Shown here: positions 22,545-35,130 of the stretch, piece by piece
Numbering within the stretch: the first letter of the stretch is position 1
How the letters are laid out: each line of letters starts with the position of its first letter
Notes under the pieces: model-generated
Database searches by the model: none
What the model saw: the letters and a program-made list of their open reading frames with translations, nothing else
What the model was told of the DNA's origin: nothing
Source of the DNA: Tipula vernalis
Lineage: Eukaryota; Arthropoda; Insecta; Diptera; Tipulidae
Reading direction: 5' to 3'
NCBI GenBank assembly: GCA_958295665.1
Contig: OY282559.1
Location: forward strand, 261,274,245 to 261,338,244
Length of the DNA: 64,000 nucleotides
Position numbers and translations under genes: made by a program

Positions 22545-23290
22545 TTATTATTATTATTGGAGGGCCATGCGGGCGTTCAGCCACTTCGCACTGCGACCTA
22601 AAAGATCTATTGTGCTGGACCCTGCTTAATTATCCGTTCACTCAATATTCAGATTCTTAATGAACCTGACAATACTGCTTCCCGGTACGTGATACATACT
22701 ATCTGGGCTTATTGCTCTCCCTCCTAGATGTTTACTACAGCATGTAGTTCCGCTAGAAAGACGGCAGCATTGGAGCCCAAGAACTACAAGAGGGTTGTCC
22801 CACTCCCGTATATTCCTACTCCTGCCCCGTATTCCGTTTGATTTTACTCTTATGAGTTGGTGGGAATTGCAAATCGCCTGTAGGTCACCCAGCTTTACTA
22901 CAGGAAGGCTAAATAAAACTGAAGGGTGCCTTGTATCCAGAGTCCGCATATTTTGGACTGATTAACTTATCAGCCATTCATCCATCGGCATTTGCTGTTC
23001 CACCTTAGATTAGGGTTTTTTGTCAAGGTTTTTTTCTTTAGCGCCTTACTTAAGCCTGTGCCAAATGGCCAAAAATGTGCCAAATGGCCTTAGTTACCAG
23101 TGGTTGCCACGATGAGGCAGCACGTATACTTGCGCAATGGCAATTGTACCCATCACGCAGCTGCCTAATGACAAGACCAGAACAGCTCACGTGATGCGCA
23201 CCCTACTGGAAGGTTACGGAGCTGGTAGATTAATATTCTCAACTTTGGCCCCACCCATCCCCCTCCAATAGAAGCCAAACCACCCCCACA
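22545..23290 (-). mobile_element. 3' end of an I/LOA-type LINE (copy 2)
   Basis: On the minus strand it carries the C-terminal ORF2 frame 22638-22949, about 100 bases of 3' UTR and a (TAA)n tail at 22540-22559. The frame ends VPGSSIVRFIKNLNIE, like the ..LLRFI.RS.. ends of I/R1/LOA ORF2 proteins. The sequence up to 23290 continues the homology with 290-955. The clade is not fixed because RT and RNase H are missing. Confidence 0.6.
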
Positions 23291-25594
23291 CATAACGTGT
23301 AACAAATATGGTACATTCCGAAAATCAAATAAACTTAAAAAGTTAAAATTTGAGTTATCACCTTTTATGTATTTACCACAGATATTTTAATTAATGTAAG
23401 GAACAATGAGTGCCTGTTAATATCTGTTATAATTTAGGTTCGACATAATAAGATGTGTCCTTTCAAAATAAGCTTTAATAATTCAAACTTTTCTTAAGCC
23501 GGCCATTAAATTAGAAAATAATAAAATTTTAAAATTTTTAACTAAAACAAAAACGGATTTTCAGTTTCGGTTAAAAATCTAAATTCAATTTTTAAATTTT
23601 GGAAAGCAAAACTGTGCATATGAAATTATTTTCATAATTAATTTCGAAATGAAAATTTTAATTGAAAATCATCCAAATTTGCTAAATAATGTTAATACAA
23701 TTTCAGTGCTTTTGATAATTCAAAATTACGATGTTTTGAAATTTGTTGGGAATTTTGAACCGAAATTTACATTTTTTTAAATTATTTTGTTAATTAGTTT
23801 TCCGGGTTTCAATTTTAAGCTTGTCTTACCGAATTTTATTCAAATTAATTTTATCATAATTATCAAATTTGCAAATATATTAGTCTTCTGGATCAAGATT
23901 CAAGTTACAAATAGTAGAAATTTTGATAATCCCAAAATTTAAATTTAAAAATAAATTACAACAAAAAGGCGAATAAAGTCCCTTACGAATTATTTTGCGT
24001 GATAACAGCTTAGCCATGAGAAAAGCCCCTATTTTTCTCCACATACTGTTCCTAAAGGCTCAGCTACTAGGTTAATGTAACGCCATACGCTAGATCATTT
24101 TCTGTAATATCTAGCAAGCAACGATGTATTCCGGAGCATTGAAATTCGGAGTCGGCACGTTTGTTGATTACTGGATTGATACAATTTTTCATATTATTAC
24201 TTAAATACCCAATTTACCTGATTTCTTCTAGATCTGTTAACAGTTGTTAATCATCTGGGTGGATCGGGGTTTTCGTCGGCTAATCACGGTTATTATTTCA
24301 AAGAGAAATTGTTAATCAGTCAGATTGTTTTGTTATCTTATGGAAGCGTCGTGATGAGTGTAACTACCAACTTTACGATTTATTTTTCACAATTTGGCAA
24401 ATGGAATCGATTAGGCCCTAAAAAATAGTGTGATTCCATAGTCTACATTCTGATATATAAATATTATACGAGTATATTAGTAAATTTTTTATGGTAATTT
24501 GTTTATAAGCAATGTTGGTAAATGAACAAATGTAAAGGTTTGCGGTATTTTTGCTCTAAGAAACGAACGACCACACCTTTAACTCCCATATTAGCGACTG
24601 TTCCACCGTACTCAACAATCATCATCAATCAAGTATGTTACTTAAGTTCACAGATTTATTTTGAAGCATGGCGACCAGTGTAAACTTGGATAAAGAGGAA
24701 GAAAAAAATTCAAAGCTATTTTCAGAGAAAATTGTATCGACTGTATTGTGTGTTGTGAATTGTATCAGAAGAAATACATTATTTTTAAGAACCTTCTACA
24801 AATTTCATTCTTTCTGATTCTTGTTTTGCAATTTGGCCGAATTAAGACCGACGAATTCAAACAACGTCCTTCGTGTCGTCCCTTGATCTATCAAAAATAG
24901 TTATTCGCACATCAAGTGGCGGTAAGTATGTTTTGATTTCAAGGTGGAATGTACTCTGAGGCGAAACTGAGGTTTAAAATTCTACCGAGAAAAGCGTTGT
25001 GCATAACATTTTATACTACTGACAAAACAATCTTGGTTGTAGGATATTCATTTAGATAAGAATTACTGTCGGTTACTATAGGCTTTAAATATTAAAAATA
25101 TCCCTCTAGTGGACATAAAATTTCTTCGCTGAATTTACCTATTTTTTCTCGACCGGTAAAAATCTTCACCGTTTACAGAAAAAATTTCACAGCTTTCCAT
25201 TTTTGGTTTACCATGTGCCTAAACAATTAAGTTTTCACGGGTAATTTTAATCTGTGAATAGAGAAATATAGAAATGTTACACCGCAGACCAATTCTGACG
25301 CAGACCTTTCTAAATTAAATACATAAGAAAACTCCTGAACGTCTCAAAAATTTCAAAATCTTCGAATAATTTAAAAAATCTTAATAATTTCGAAATACAT
25401 AATCTAAAAAATGTCGAAGTCTCACGCAGTAATCACCACCACATAAATCTTGAATAACCTAGATATTCTTAAAAAAATGATAACTTTCTTCCCTATATCA
25501 AATAAACTCGAATTATCGAATATTTTCGAAAACTCTGCTAAATTACGGTTCAAACTGATGTCTCTAAGATTACACAAAAAAAGAACAACTAATC
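23291..25594. other. AT-rich stretch, no gene recognised
   Basis: Only short frames are present. A strong splice-donor-like GGCGGTAAGTATG is at about 24919 but no matching coding exon was found. From about 25300 to 25530 the sequence is rich in degenerate AATAATTTCGAAA-like words, also seen at 36-39 kb. Confidence 0.35.
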
Positions 25595-25788
25595 GGTAGC
25601 CGATCTATGGAAATGTGACTGAATCTAGCTCAAATAGGTTATCTTTACCGTTTCATTCCGCGTTTTCCGCTTGCTGTGTCTGATAAATTCTCATCGGTGG
25701 CAGTAACAATTGCTAATTGTGACATGGAGATATTAGCTGTAAGGGTAAAGTTTGACTCGTTTACATTATTTATTTGTGTCGCATATAT

Positions 25789-25872
<84 letters not shown>

Positions 25873-26720
25873 TCCAGATGATCGCTTGATTATATTGGGT
25901 GACTTTAAGTTAACAACATTGAATTTAAACGCTGAGGTAGATAATTTTATAACTGATATAATTTTATTAGGGCTAAAGCAATGCGGTTTCATTAAGAACA
26001 ACAGCGGAACTATTTTGTATTTAGCGTTCATACCACTGGGCCATAAAGTTACCATTCGGGCTTGTGAGGACTTAGCGAAAATATTACTTTACTTCTGGAA
26101 TATACTGCGAGACAGTTCAGAATACTATTCATTCAGTAAATTATAATTTTGAAAGGGGGGACTACATTTCATAAAATACTCTTCTCAATAATTTTGACTG
26201 GTCTTCATATTGCGCTAACAGGTAATATTGACGATATGCTGAATTGCTGAATGAGTTTTATAAAATCTTACATCTTGGTAAAGTGAAATTTATTCCGAAA
26301 TTTGGTAAACCGTGCTCTAAAAAGAAACCGTTGCGTAATAGACAACTGATTAATCTCAAAAATAAGAAGGGCAAAGCTCATAAAAAAATTTAAAAATTTT
26401 CAAACAGCGTAAATTATGATAGTTTTGACATTTTGCGAATGAAGTTTAAATATTTAAACCGCTTTCTTTATAATAATTATATTCTTCAAATCGAGTCATG
26501 CTTAAAATCTAATCCCGCTCGTTTTTTAGAGTTTTAACAACTATAAAAGGAATTCTAATGATTACCCTCCCATTTTGTTCTTACATGGTCAGTCATGTGC
26601 CAGATGCGCCCAATCTGTTTCCACATTTTTTTAAAGTGTTTGTACTATTAATTCAAACACTTCTAACTCAAATATTGTTGATAATTCGCCATTCATGTTG
26701 TTCTTCGTAATAGTTCCATT
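25595..26720 (+). pseudogene. Jockey-type LINE ORF2 fragment (endonuclease region)
   Basis: The frame at about 25870-26146 reads DDRLIILGDFKLTTLNLN, then IKNNSGTILYLAF and VTIRACEDLAKI, following the endonuclease pattern ..GDFNLP.. and D..H of Jockey/CR1 LINEs. After a shift near 26085 it continues with KPCSKKKPLRNRQLINLKNKK at about 26300-26370 and FDILRMKFKYLNRFLYNNYI near 26430-26490, the linker between endonuclease and RT. Stops and shifts are frequent. A (TA)n tract of about 75 bases interrupts the N-terminal side. RT motifs further downstream could not be followed past about 26720. Confidence 0.6.
25795..25869. repeat. (TA)n microsatellite
   Basis: About 37 uninterrupted TA units. The frames through it read Ile-Tyr repeats on both strands and are not genes. 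Confidence 0.98.
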
Positions 26721-29534
26721 AATTCAATAGAATTGTTAGCAACATTATCAGGTCCCGTTGAAGCTACAGTTATCTCAATTTTCTTGAAGCAATTACTGAT
26801 CGTACTCGATTTCACTTTCTAACACGATTTAGCTTTAAAATTTACAGCATCCAAGGTGGTGATGTTTCCGTAAGAATATCAATTTTATTGCCTTAATTTT
26901 GGCGTTGTGATAGGACGGACAATTATCCGCAATGAAGAGAACTGATTTATTTTCTTTCGTACATTTTTTGTCCAACTTCCTAAATTTCTATATTCTTGCT
27001 CCTTCTTAATACTATTATACTTTCTGGTATTACAAAGTGCTAAAAAGGTACATATGTCGAACGAATGAAATAAGCAAAATATTAATAGTTAGACATACTT
27101 TTGTGGGGCATTTTCGATTTCGCTTTTGCCATTTTTATATGCTATAGAGCCACTAAATTTTAATGCAAATTCTAAAATTGAATAAATTAGAATTGGTTAT
27201 TATTTCGGTGATTATGGTTTATTTAACGAAATATTGATGGTAGGAACAATAGAGCTACATTAAAAAGTCATTAAAGAGGAATATATAAAAAACCCTAAAA
27301 TCGACTTTTCGATCTGTTCTTTCAAGATGACATGTGTATTGTTGACATTTGTAGACACGTGTATTTTTCCGAGTTTTTTAACCGATCAATTAAAATGCGA
27401 CTCGATCGAGAAAAAATCCGACTTCACGAAATCCACCATCAATTTTAAATGTTCACGTAAAATAGACGATATTTAATATAGCCAGGAAATCGCGAGTTGA
27501 AACCTTTTGAAGTTTATAAGCTGTCCAATTTTCACGGAATCTTGAGTGTCCAACTTTGACATGTTACACTGTAGTAGGAAATAATAAGAGTTTTTTTTAA
27601 AGACAGTGGAATGATTTAAGTCCTTTTGAAAAAGTTCTTCTGGTGAAGGTTTGTATTTAAAAGAATCACTAGACTCCAGTGGCGTAACTAGGTGAGGGGT
27701 GCACGGTTAATGGATGCCACGAGATTTAAGAAGCGTTCGAGTATTAGATGTAAATTAAGAACAGATAGATGGCAGCTCAGATTAAGCTGAATGAAAGGTC
27801 TAGTTTTTAGAAAAAGGGGAAATCGTCCCTGTTGCTATTATATATTTCCTTAAGACATGCCCAATAATTTCCTGTCGGTTGCTGAAAATAAATGTCAGAG
27901 TAATTACACGAAATCTGACCTTATAGAAATAAAACTGGCTTTAGGTTCTGACAGATTTTTAGATTTTAAGAATATTTGCTAAATTCGTTTGAAATCAAAG
28001 CTTTCGGTATCGACAACATCTAACTATTTTAGTGTTTGCTGGGTTGATTTATTTGTAATATACGTTTTGTACTTCAAATTCAACCTTTTACAAATCAGGT
28101 TTTGATTTGGAAAGGTTGAATTTGTTTTGAAAAAGATTGAATTTGATTGATATAGTTTCTCATTTACCGAATCTTTTGTTACCGGTAAATGGGTTAATCT
28201 TTTGTTACCGGTATGTGGTTAAATTCCAAATTAATTTTGCAATTAGTGATCGTGTTTTGGTTGGGCGGGATTCTTCTATATTATGCCCCTCTGATACGAT
28301 GTTTCGAAACATTCTGATTATTCGAGATTTCGAGATTATTCGACTATGTTTGAGATTGTCGGGTGTATTTGATAGTTTAATGTTATTTGAGAATCTTAGA
28401 GCCTATTCGAAGAATATGATTGTTCGATATTTACGAAATTATCCGATACTATCTAAGGGTTACATTATTATTGCATATTGTTTTGTCCAGATTAACCTTA
28501 ATTTGCTTAGTAGTATTAGCAACATTGAATTACTTGACAAATAATTCGATATTTACACGAATTTTCGGAATTTTTCGCAGAGAAATTATTTCAATTATTC
28601 TGGCTTCAAGATTTTCGATATTTGTCTAGGATTATTGTATGGCATTGGCAATATTTTGCGCTTAGCTGTGAGTTGTGGGGACTTCCAGTGTATACGGGTA
28701 ATTGGATATTTGAGAACTTTCTAGAATACCTATTCAAGATTCTTTACAAATTCGACATTTTTGAGATTATTTCGAAATTCTTGCTATTTTTCATATTATA
28801 CTCGAAATTTGTGATGCTTTATTGACCTATTTAGATATCGTCGTAGCATCGAGTTGATTGCAAGAAATTTCGTTTTGTGTGAGGCCATTGAGCTGAATCA
28901 CGCACTGTTTCTTACTCTGGAAATGCGAGGCACGACAATAAGAAGAAATAAGCTTTTAAATAAAAGCTCACTTGTTCACAGGCACAAGTATCATCATTGT
29001 AGTTACTCTACAAATTTGTAGTTAGCAAAAAAAAAAAATGCAAATATGATATTTGCATAAGACTACTAAGGTTATCCGAGTAATTCAAAATTGATTTCAA
29101 CGAATGAAAATAGATGGAAATTTACAAAGGATAAAGGGGTCGAATACTAAGGATTCCTAACTGACTAAATTGGTTTTATCCTTTTCACTAGAAATAAACT
29201 AGATTGGAGGACGGTCTTTACTTGCTTTATTTTACTAATAGAAAACAATTATTTTTGTTTTTCATTTGGTCTGCCTTAAATACAAAGAAGAATTACATAG
29301 AAATGGTCCCCGCATTCGCTTTATAGAGGTTATTGTAAAATATACCTCTTATTTTTCAATAATGAACAAATTATTAAAATTTTCTTGGAACTATTTAAGT
29401 GGGGAATGTACTAACTATTGTGTAGTTGATCGAAAATTTCATAATCGTCAGAAAATAAATATTTTTTCCTTTTTGTAACAAATTGAACGCAAAATAAGGT
29501 TTCGTGCAATTTGATTGATTTGGTTAATATATTT
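26721..29534. other. Mostly unassigned AT-rich DNA with degenerate repeats
   Basis: The stretch 28290-28830 is dense in TTCGAGATTATTCGA-like words, which keep long frames such as 28137-28544 open without protein character. Two nearly identical CTTTTGTTACCGGTA words occur at 28169 and 28200. A hAT-like terminus is noted separately at 27677. Confidence 0.35.
27677..27695 (+). other. Possible hAT-type terminal sequence
   Basis: CAGTGGCGTAACTAGG matches the common hAT transposon end CAGTGGCGTARCYAGG. I found no matching inverse end in the next kilobases, so it could be a solo remnant or chance. Confidence 0.35.
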
Positions 29535-29537
29535 TAA

Positions 29538-29853
29538 TGCTGGAAACTGATGTGCAGAATTCTGCAAGCATCGAAATTAGAAAGCACTAGTTTATGTGGA
29601 ATGAAATACATGGATTCTGCTCGACTCGCAGAATTCTGCAAGTTGCCTCTATTTCTAATTTTACTGCGAATCAGTAGGCTACATTACGTAAAAGAAACCA
29701 AATCAAGTAGACATTAAAAAAAATTGTACATCAAAATTATATTTTTATCAAATAAATACCAAAAAAAATAATCTGCTTGTCAAAAAAGACGCTCATGTAG
29801 GTTCATCCAAATTTCTGCCGGCAAGTAGAAATTCTGCTCATGTATTTCCAGCA
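29538..29853. mobile_element. 316-bp MITE with TAA target duplication
   Basis: The ends TGCTGGAAA and TTTCCAGCA are inverted and TAA lies on both sides (29535-29537, 29854-29856). The inner part of the arms also pairs (GCAGAATTCTGCAAG against the right arm's CAAGTAGAAATTCTGC), giving about 35 imperfectly paired bases. The word GCAGAATTCTGCAAG occurs again inside at about 29627. There is no ORF. The TAA duplication is compatible with a Harbinger-derived MITE. Confidence 0.75.
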
Positions 29854-29856
29854 TAA

Positions 29857-30161
29857 AGAGGTCAAAGTACGATATTATTAAAATAGATTTTATTTTACAA
29901 TGAAATGGTTGCCTCCTAGACACTTGATAAAACTAATATTTTGCCTCACACAGAGCGAATTAAAAATTCTGATTAACTTTATAAATTGTTGATTCCATTA
30001 ATTCTATTCACGCTTTACGTTGGTTCTCATTGAGTTAAGTTAATCCCAGTATTGAATGTAATTTTGATATTCATATAGACACCATTCTTTAGTGTACATA
30101 GTTCAAAACACTTATCAGAAAAGCAAACCACCATCAATTTTTCCAATTTTCCCTTCATCAC

Positions 30162-30165
<4 letters not shown>
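29857..30165. other. No gene recognised
   Basis: AT-rich spacer between the MITE and the (TA)n tract; I see nothing else in it. Confidence 0.4.

Positions 30166-30221
<56 letters not shown>
30166..30221. repeat. (TA)n microsatellite
   Basis: About 28 TA units. The overlapping frames are low-complexity artefacts. Confidence 0.98.
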
Positions 30222-30223
<2 letters not shown>

Positions 30224-31117
30224 TATAGCGAAGATGCACATTTTCTTTTGCTTCGTAATTTTTTTTTTTGTATCATATATTTAGTAAAAATAAAAAAACA
30301 TCTTTGCAAATCGAAAACATTCATTTCCACTTCTAGGTCGGATCAATCGATTTGTTTCCAAATTCATGTTATTTTATTTTGTCGATGCAAGATAGAATTT
30401 GTGTTTTCCATTTTAAATACGAAGATATATACGTGATGAAATTTTCTTGTAATGCTAAACTTTTATATTATATACTCGAGACATGTATTTTCTTCGTTCC
30501 TGAGAAATGCGCGGGATGTTTGTACTTAAAATTAAATTTCCTTGATTTATTTAAGTTGTGACTTGTGTGAGTATGCTTCATGGTCAATTGAGAGGGACAT
30601 GTTGTGGTCATATATTTGGATTTAAATTTGTTGTTTATATTTAAGTATAAAATGAGGGTGTGGTGTTGAACGAGATATGTCAAATATTTTCTTAATAAAT
30701 TGGCTGCTGTCATTTACTTTATACAACGATTTCTTGTTTGTATTTTTTTTTTGTTTTAACGAAAATGGATAAATTAAAAACAAAATTTGTTTATATTTGT
30801 TCATAATATTGTGAAAGCACGACGTGGTAGGCTGAATAAAACATGATTTTTGTGGTACCACAAATATCCCATACCCGTGTGGTGTCCCAATATGGATTAA
30901 AATGATAAATGGAAAATCATTGTGGCTTAATTGTGTTTTGAATATTATACGAAATTACATAATTTTATAATAATTGGCTGATTTTTTTTTGATTAATTGA
31001 ATTTAATTATATTGTTGGTTAGCACTTAGCAAGTAATTAATTTTTTCTTTCTCGACTATATAAATAAGCTTCTTGTTTTATAATAATCGAACAATGTATT
31101 ATTTATTTTATTTTCAG
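30222..31117. other. No gene recognised; possible intron sequence
   Basis: AT-rich, ending in a polypyrimidine-type tract and TTTTATTTTCAG at 31117. If the exon at 31118 is real, this is its upstream intron. Confidence 0.35.
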
Positions 31118-31178
31118 CCCGATAAGCTCAATGTGTACAAAAATGATACTGATTCAAGTTGGGATTTCACAATGAATG
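31118..31178 (+). CDS. Possible 61-nt internal exon of a host gene
   Basis: A compact GC-richer island stands in AT-rich DNA between a good acceptor (TTTATTTTCAG, ending 31117) and a good donor (ATGgtaagaag, GT at 31179). In phase 0 it reads PDKLNVYKNDTDSSWDFTMN plus one base, without stops and with a non-repetitive, protein-like composition. I do not recognise the protein. Its one extra base would fit a 2-base phase at the putative exon at 44750. It could be a microexon of a large gene spanning much of the window, or chance. No transposon signature surrounds it. Confidence 0.4.
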
Positions 31179-32199
31179 GTAAGAAGAATTTTTTGTATTA
31201 ATTAATTTATTTAATTTTTTTTTTTTTTTAATTATAATTTTTTTTTTCTTGAAACTTTTTATAAAACTTATTTTTATTTTCTTTTCTCAAAATAAAATAT
31301 ATATAAACTACATTTTCTAATAAAAAAAAATATATAAAATATCTATATAACTATAAATTTACCACATATCATAAAAATATATAAATTCATAATATTTATG
31401 ATAAATATATATATAAAAATAAATATAAACAATAGAAATTACATTTTTTATTATTATTTTATAAATATTCGGTTTTTTTCGTTTTTAATTTATTTATTTA
31501 TTTCAATAAGGATTTTTTTAATTAAAACTTAAGAATAGAGATATTTTTGAGAAGAAATACTTTATTACATTGTTAAGATAAATGTTTAACCCTTTTCGTA
31601 TCAGGTAGTTTCGATAATGGAAGCAAAAAAAATTGTTCCTTTTATAAGTTTTTCCTCTTACAATAAGAAATATATTTTCTCTTCCCGCCTAAATGTTGGA
31701 GACTCTTAATTCTTTGTTCTTTTATTGGTCAACATTTTTGTTAAGGAAATATCTGACAAAATGACAAATGTTTTGTTATAAATAATATAATGTTTTCTCT
31801 AAAACTACTCATATGTGCATCGTACAGTTTTCAAGAATAAATCTAACACTTTTACCTAAAAAGTAAACGTTAGAAAATAGCAATTTTTTCATTGTTTTAG
31901 CTCATAATATTTGAACGTCGTGTTCATGAAAGATGTTTGGAATTCATTTTACATACTCACATTGTCTATTCTTAAATATTGTTTTGTATTACATTTTGTC
32001 CATCAAATAAGCTGAATAATAAAGCAAGAAAGAAATTTTAAAAGCGACATCTATAAATGATACGATTCGGTTAATATTGGTAAAAATTACAAAGCTGAAT
32101 TATCACCATTAAATCAGAGGCCCGAGGGGCGAAATTTTATAGGCTTCTGGCAAGATTTTTATTCAAATTATAGGTTTTGTCAATTTAATTTCAGCTTTC
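31179..32199. other. Low-complexity AT-rich DNA
   Basis: Runs of T and A and many TATATAA words at 31200-31500. I see no gene. Confidence 0.5.
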
Positions 32200-32560
32200 A
32201 TTCATGGTCGAGTTTTGATACTGCCAGATCTATTACGAGTATCATTGTATGGAAGTTAATTTTTCATTTCGTGTTCTAGCTGAATTTGAGCCAAATGACA
32301 TTCATTTGCCACCAAAATCATTTGTATCTCAATTACCGCTATAGAGTTTCCATATTCCTGCTCATTATGATAAGCAGGGTAATTAGATCGCAGATTCGAT
32401 TACTCGGATGGTTTGTTACTTTGAGCTGTCGTCTAGTAAAATACTTTATGCTATGGGTCTTACTCGCGACCCTCTCGGTCATGACCGTTTTGAGGTCCAC
32501 CTACCTAAAATGGAATCGCCAGTACCAAATGAGCGATACAGCTTACTTCTAAACAAGTTA
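32200..32560 (+). pseudogene. LINE ORF2 C-terminal fragment, related to 10280-10440
   Basis: GATGGTTTGTTACTTTGAGC at about 32408 and AAATACTTTATG at 32439 align with GATGGTTTGCTACCTCGAGC and AAATACTTTATT at 10288-10330. The following GACCGTTTTGAGGTCCACC matches the GGCCGTTTATGGTTCACCC at 10414. It is the region just after RNase H of the same I/R1-type LINE family, heavily decayed. Confidence 0.5.
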
Positions 32561-33775
32561 ATTTGCTTGAAATGCGGTTAGAGAATTAAGTTTTTAAACA
32601 TTTCCAAAAGTTTCAGCTGTTTCAATAATATCCATAAACTTTTTTAACAAATTTGAGGCAACCGATTTAAAAAACTCACAAACGTTAAGAATTTGTACAA
32701 ACACCTACAAAACTAAATACATACCAAATAAGCAAATTTAAAATAAAACAATTTCAGGAATTTTAAAAGTTTTAGGTACATATTTAGTTCAATTTCTTTA
32801 ATTCAAAATGTTATACGGTATTTAAATTTGTTTCATTTAAACAAATAAATATTAATATACAGTATCAGCAATTTTATACATGTTTAGAATTTCAAGAGAA
32901 TTTCAAGAATAGAATACAGAATAGCTAAGGAATAGTTTTACAAAATTAAAACAAATTCGAATATAAAATTCTAAATCGTCTACTCAGCCAAACCTATTTT
33001 GAAAGTAAAGAACTGATTAACAAAAATGTTACAGGCAAAAATTATTTTAGATAAAAGCTATCAAAACTTCGGAATCAATAATTCAAATTCATAATTTTTA
33101 AAAGCTTTACAGGATTTTCCATGTACTCTTCAAATTTTTTGGACATATTAAGGTTAAAAATTAAAAAAAATACAAAAAAACTATCAAATTAATCAAATAC
33201 ATCAAGTTCTAGATCTAATTCTGGTTGTAAGAAAATAGCGGAAAATTAGAAACAAAATTTAGAGTAAAAACTAAATCGCACATGACATAGAAGTGTAAAA
33301 CAACTTAAGAAATTGCATTTGTCGTGTAGTAAAATCGAAATTAACAATTTTTCTTTTGCTCTCCTGAAAAATTTAATTTTTTGAGTTGTGTCACTATTTG
33401 TCATGAGCTGACATATAGTGGCACATTTTGTCAGCTTAACGCAAAAGATGCATAAATATAAGAAAATTTAAAAAATTGGCTGATTTAGTTCCAATTAAGA
33501 ATCTTAATACAACATTCTTTATTATTTCCGATTATACTAAATAATAAATACTAATAATTGCCAATTCAAATGTTAAATTTATATTTCACTTAAAATTTAA
33601 TTTTAAACTGTGGTCGAATTCTAAAGGAGCAAACATTTAAATTTAGATTCATTTTGGCCTGTAAGCTTGGGAATTTGGAAATTTATAATTCTTGCCCTAA
33701 GTAAAAGTATTTTGTAAACAAAAAAAAATCGTCAGTTTAATTTAAATTATTCAAAAAATCTAGATTCAAGTCAAT
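32561..33775. other. No gene recognised
   Basis: AT-rich DNA, largely A- and T-rich words without ORFs. Confidence 0.4.
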
Positions 33776-34145
33776 TTGTATCGTCAACGATTTATTGAAG
33801 GACGCTTGTGCGGGATATTCACTCTCATTTCGAGACATTTAAGATCCCTACACAGTATGCGTCGCCTCAACGATTCTGGGTCAAGTAGTTTGATCCACTG
33901 CAAGCGAATTCCAGACAAGGTGACCGAGTGTAATAAGGCCCCTTACAACGTTATCCACCTGAGGTCCTACTTTCCTCCGTGCCGACTCCAAGCCGATGAT
34001 GTTGTTTTTAGATATTTTAATGTTAGCGTCAAATGCTTGTTAGCTTGCTATGATCCTCGATAAAATGTCAAAAGAAACAGAATTTTACTCAATGATCTGT
34101 GACCCTAGATATTAAAACTCTTTCACTTTCTTGTACTGTTTCTCC
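33776..34145 (-). pseudogene. RTE-like LINE ORF2 C-terminus
   Basis: On the minus strand, from about 34140, the broken frame reads KKVKEF(stop)YLGSQI, matching the EFKYLGS.IT block after the RT catalytic core. It continues ILSRIIAS(stop)QAFDANIKI. Closer to 33900 it reads GPQVDNVVRGLITLGHLVWNSLAVDQ and PRIVEATHTV, like the RW.DVV..DL..LG...W..LA.DR..WR..V ending of RTE-type ORFs (shown here in parts). The RT core and apurinic endonuclease are absent. The plus-strand frame at 33776-34063 is its shadow. Confidence 0.5.
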
Positions 34146-34416
34146 TGAAATGAAGTCTTCGCGGGTCTTCTTGCTGTGCCCATTTATTTGGCTTTTGTTT
34201 CGTTTATCCGATGGATGGAAGGGGGATCTCTTTCAGTTGATGTTGCTACCCAAATGCTAATATAGTAGCTGTGCTCTGTGACGTTGAGCTGACGCATAAC
34301 ATATTTTAACGATAGGTTAAAGGGATTTCGAGGGTGTAATGAAGAGTTGAGTCACCTCAGCTTAACATTACTAAGAAATGGTCCCTTCATCTCAACACCG
34401 GCAGTACTTTTTCCCG
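34146..34416. other. Unassigned spacer
   Basis: Less AT-rich than its surroundings. It may hold the frameshifted end of the envelope-like gene or of the RTE-like LINE. No clear frame. Confidence 0.3.
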
Positions 34417-35130
34417 CTAGCTGCAGTGGGAGGTAAGAATGGTCATGGGTGTTGGTGTGAGGCGACTAGAGACCTTGATATACTGCCTTAAGGGGGTCTG
34501 TGAGTGTGGAATTGCATGGGAGCGTTGGGTTTGCACCTGCTCTTGCTGTCTTCGGACCAAATTGGTGGTCACCTCCAAGACGTGAGTCTGCCGTTGTATT
34601 AGCTGACTCATGTGTAGCGCTCCGGTTCGAAGTTCGTTTATCTGCGCCTCGTACTGGACCGCGGCTCTTTGGTCTAATACTCTGAACGCCTCATTTAGGA
34701 AGGTTCGCACAAATTCCAAAGGGGCTCGTTTTACTCTTACCGGTGTATTGACGAAAATGTCTTGGGAAATTGATTCCAGCATTGGTTCACACCCGGCCCG
34801 CTGCTTTCTGGGTTGCTTGCTGATATTACTGCGGTTGATGGTGGAGGAAGCCTGAAGGCGGCAAGCTGTGCTTAACCGCTTTGTGAGGAACTCCAAAATC
34901 TCCCATTCGTGCCAGTAGTTAGCCAGGTCGTAGAATAACACCATTTTCCACTCGTTACTCGTAAGGAAAGCCTGCCCTATTTCTTCTAGGTATATTCCGG
35001 GATGATTGGTGAATTCCTTATACTCAACTTCGCCGGCCAAAACCAAAACGCCCAAGTACCCCCACATGAACAATATTCCACATTTCATCTTAAAGAAAAA
35101 CAACAATAAACTTAATCTTCGGTCGTTCAT
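34417..35130 (-). pseudogene. env: Errantivirus-type envelope (F-like) gene, truncated
   Basis: A 237-codon frame. A hydrophobic signal-peptide-like segment covers residues about 9-33. Then comes an ectodomain stretch with Cys residues, then a basic dibasic-type cleavage motif RVKR at about residues 132-135, followed by a mildly hydrophobic fusion-peptide-like segment and a helical heptad-like region. This order matches the F-like Env of insect errantiviruses and related LTR elements. The frame ends at 237 residues with an unrelated-looking tail after about residue 205. The usual second half of the ectodomain, the transmembrane anchor and the cytoplasmic tail are missing, so the product could not be a working envelope. 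No pol or LTR was identified next to it. The family assignment rests on motif order, not on a search. Confidence 0.5.

Noticed and set aside
24919..24931. Strong donor-like GGCGGTAAGTATG
   Set aside because: No acceptor or coding segment upstream that I could support.
28137..28544. 135-codon frame as a membrane protein
   Set aside because: Hydrophobicity comes from degenerate TTCGA/ATT words; no ATG start and no family motif.
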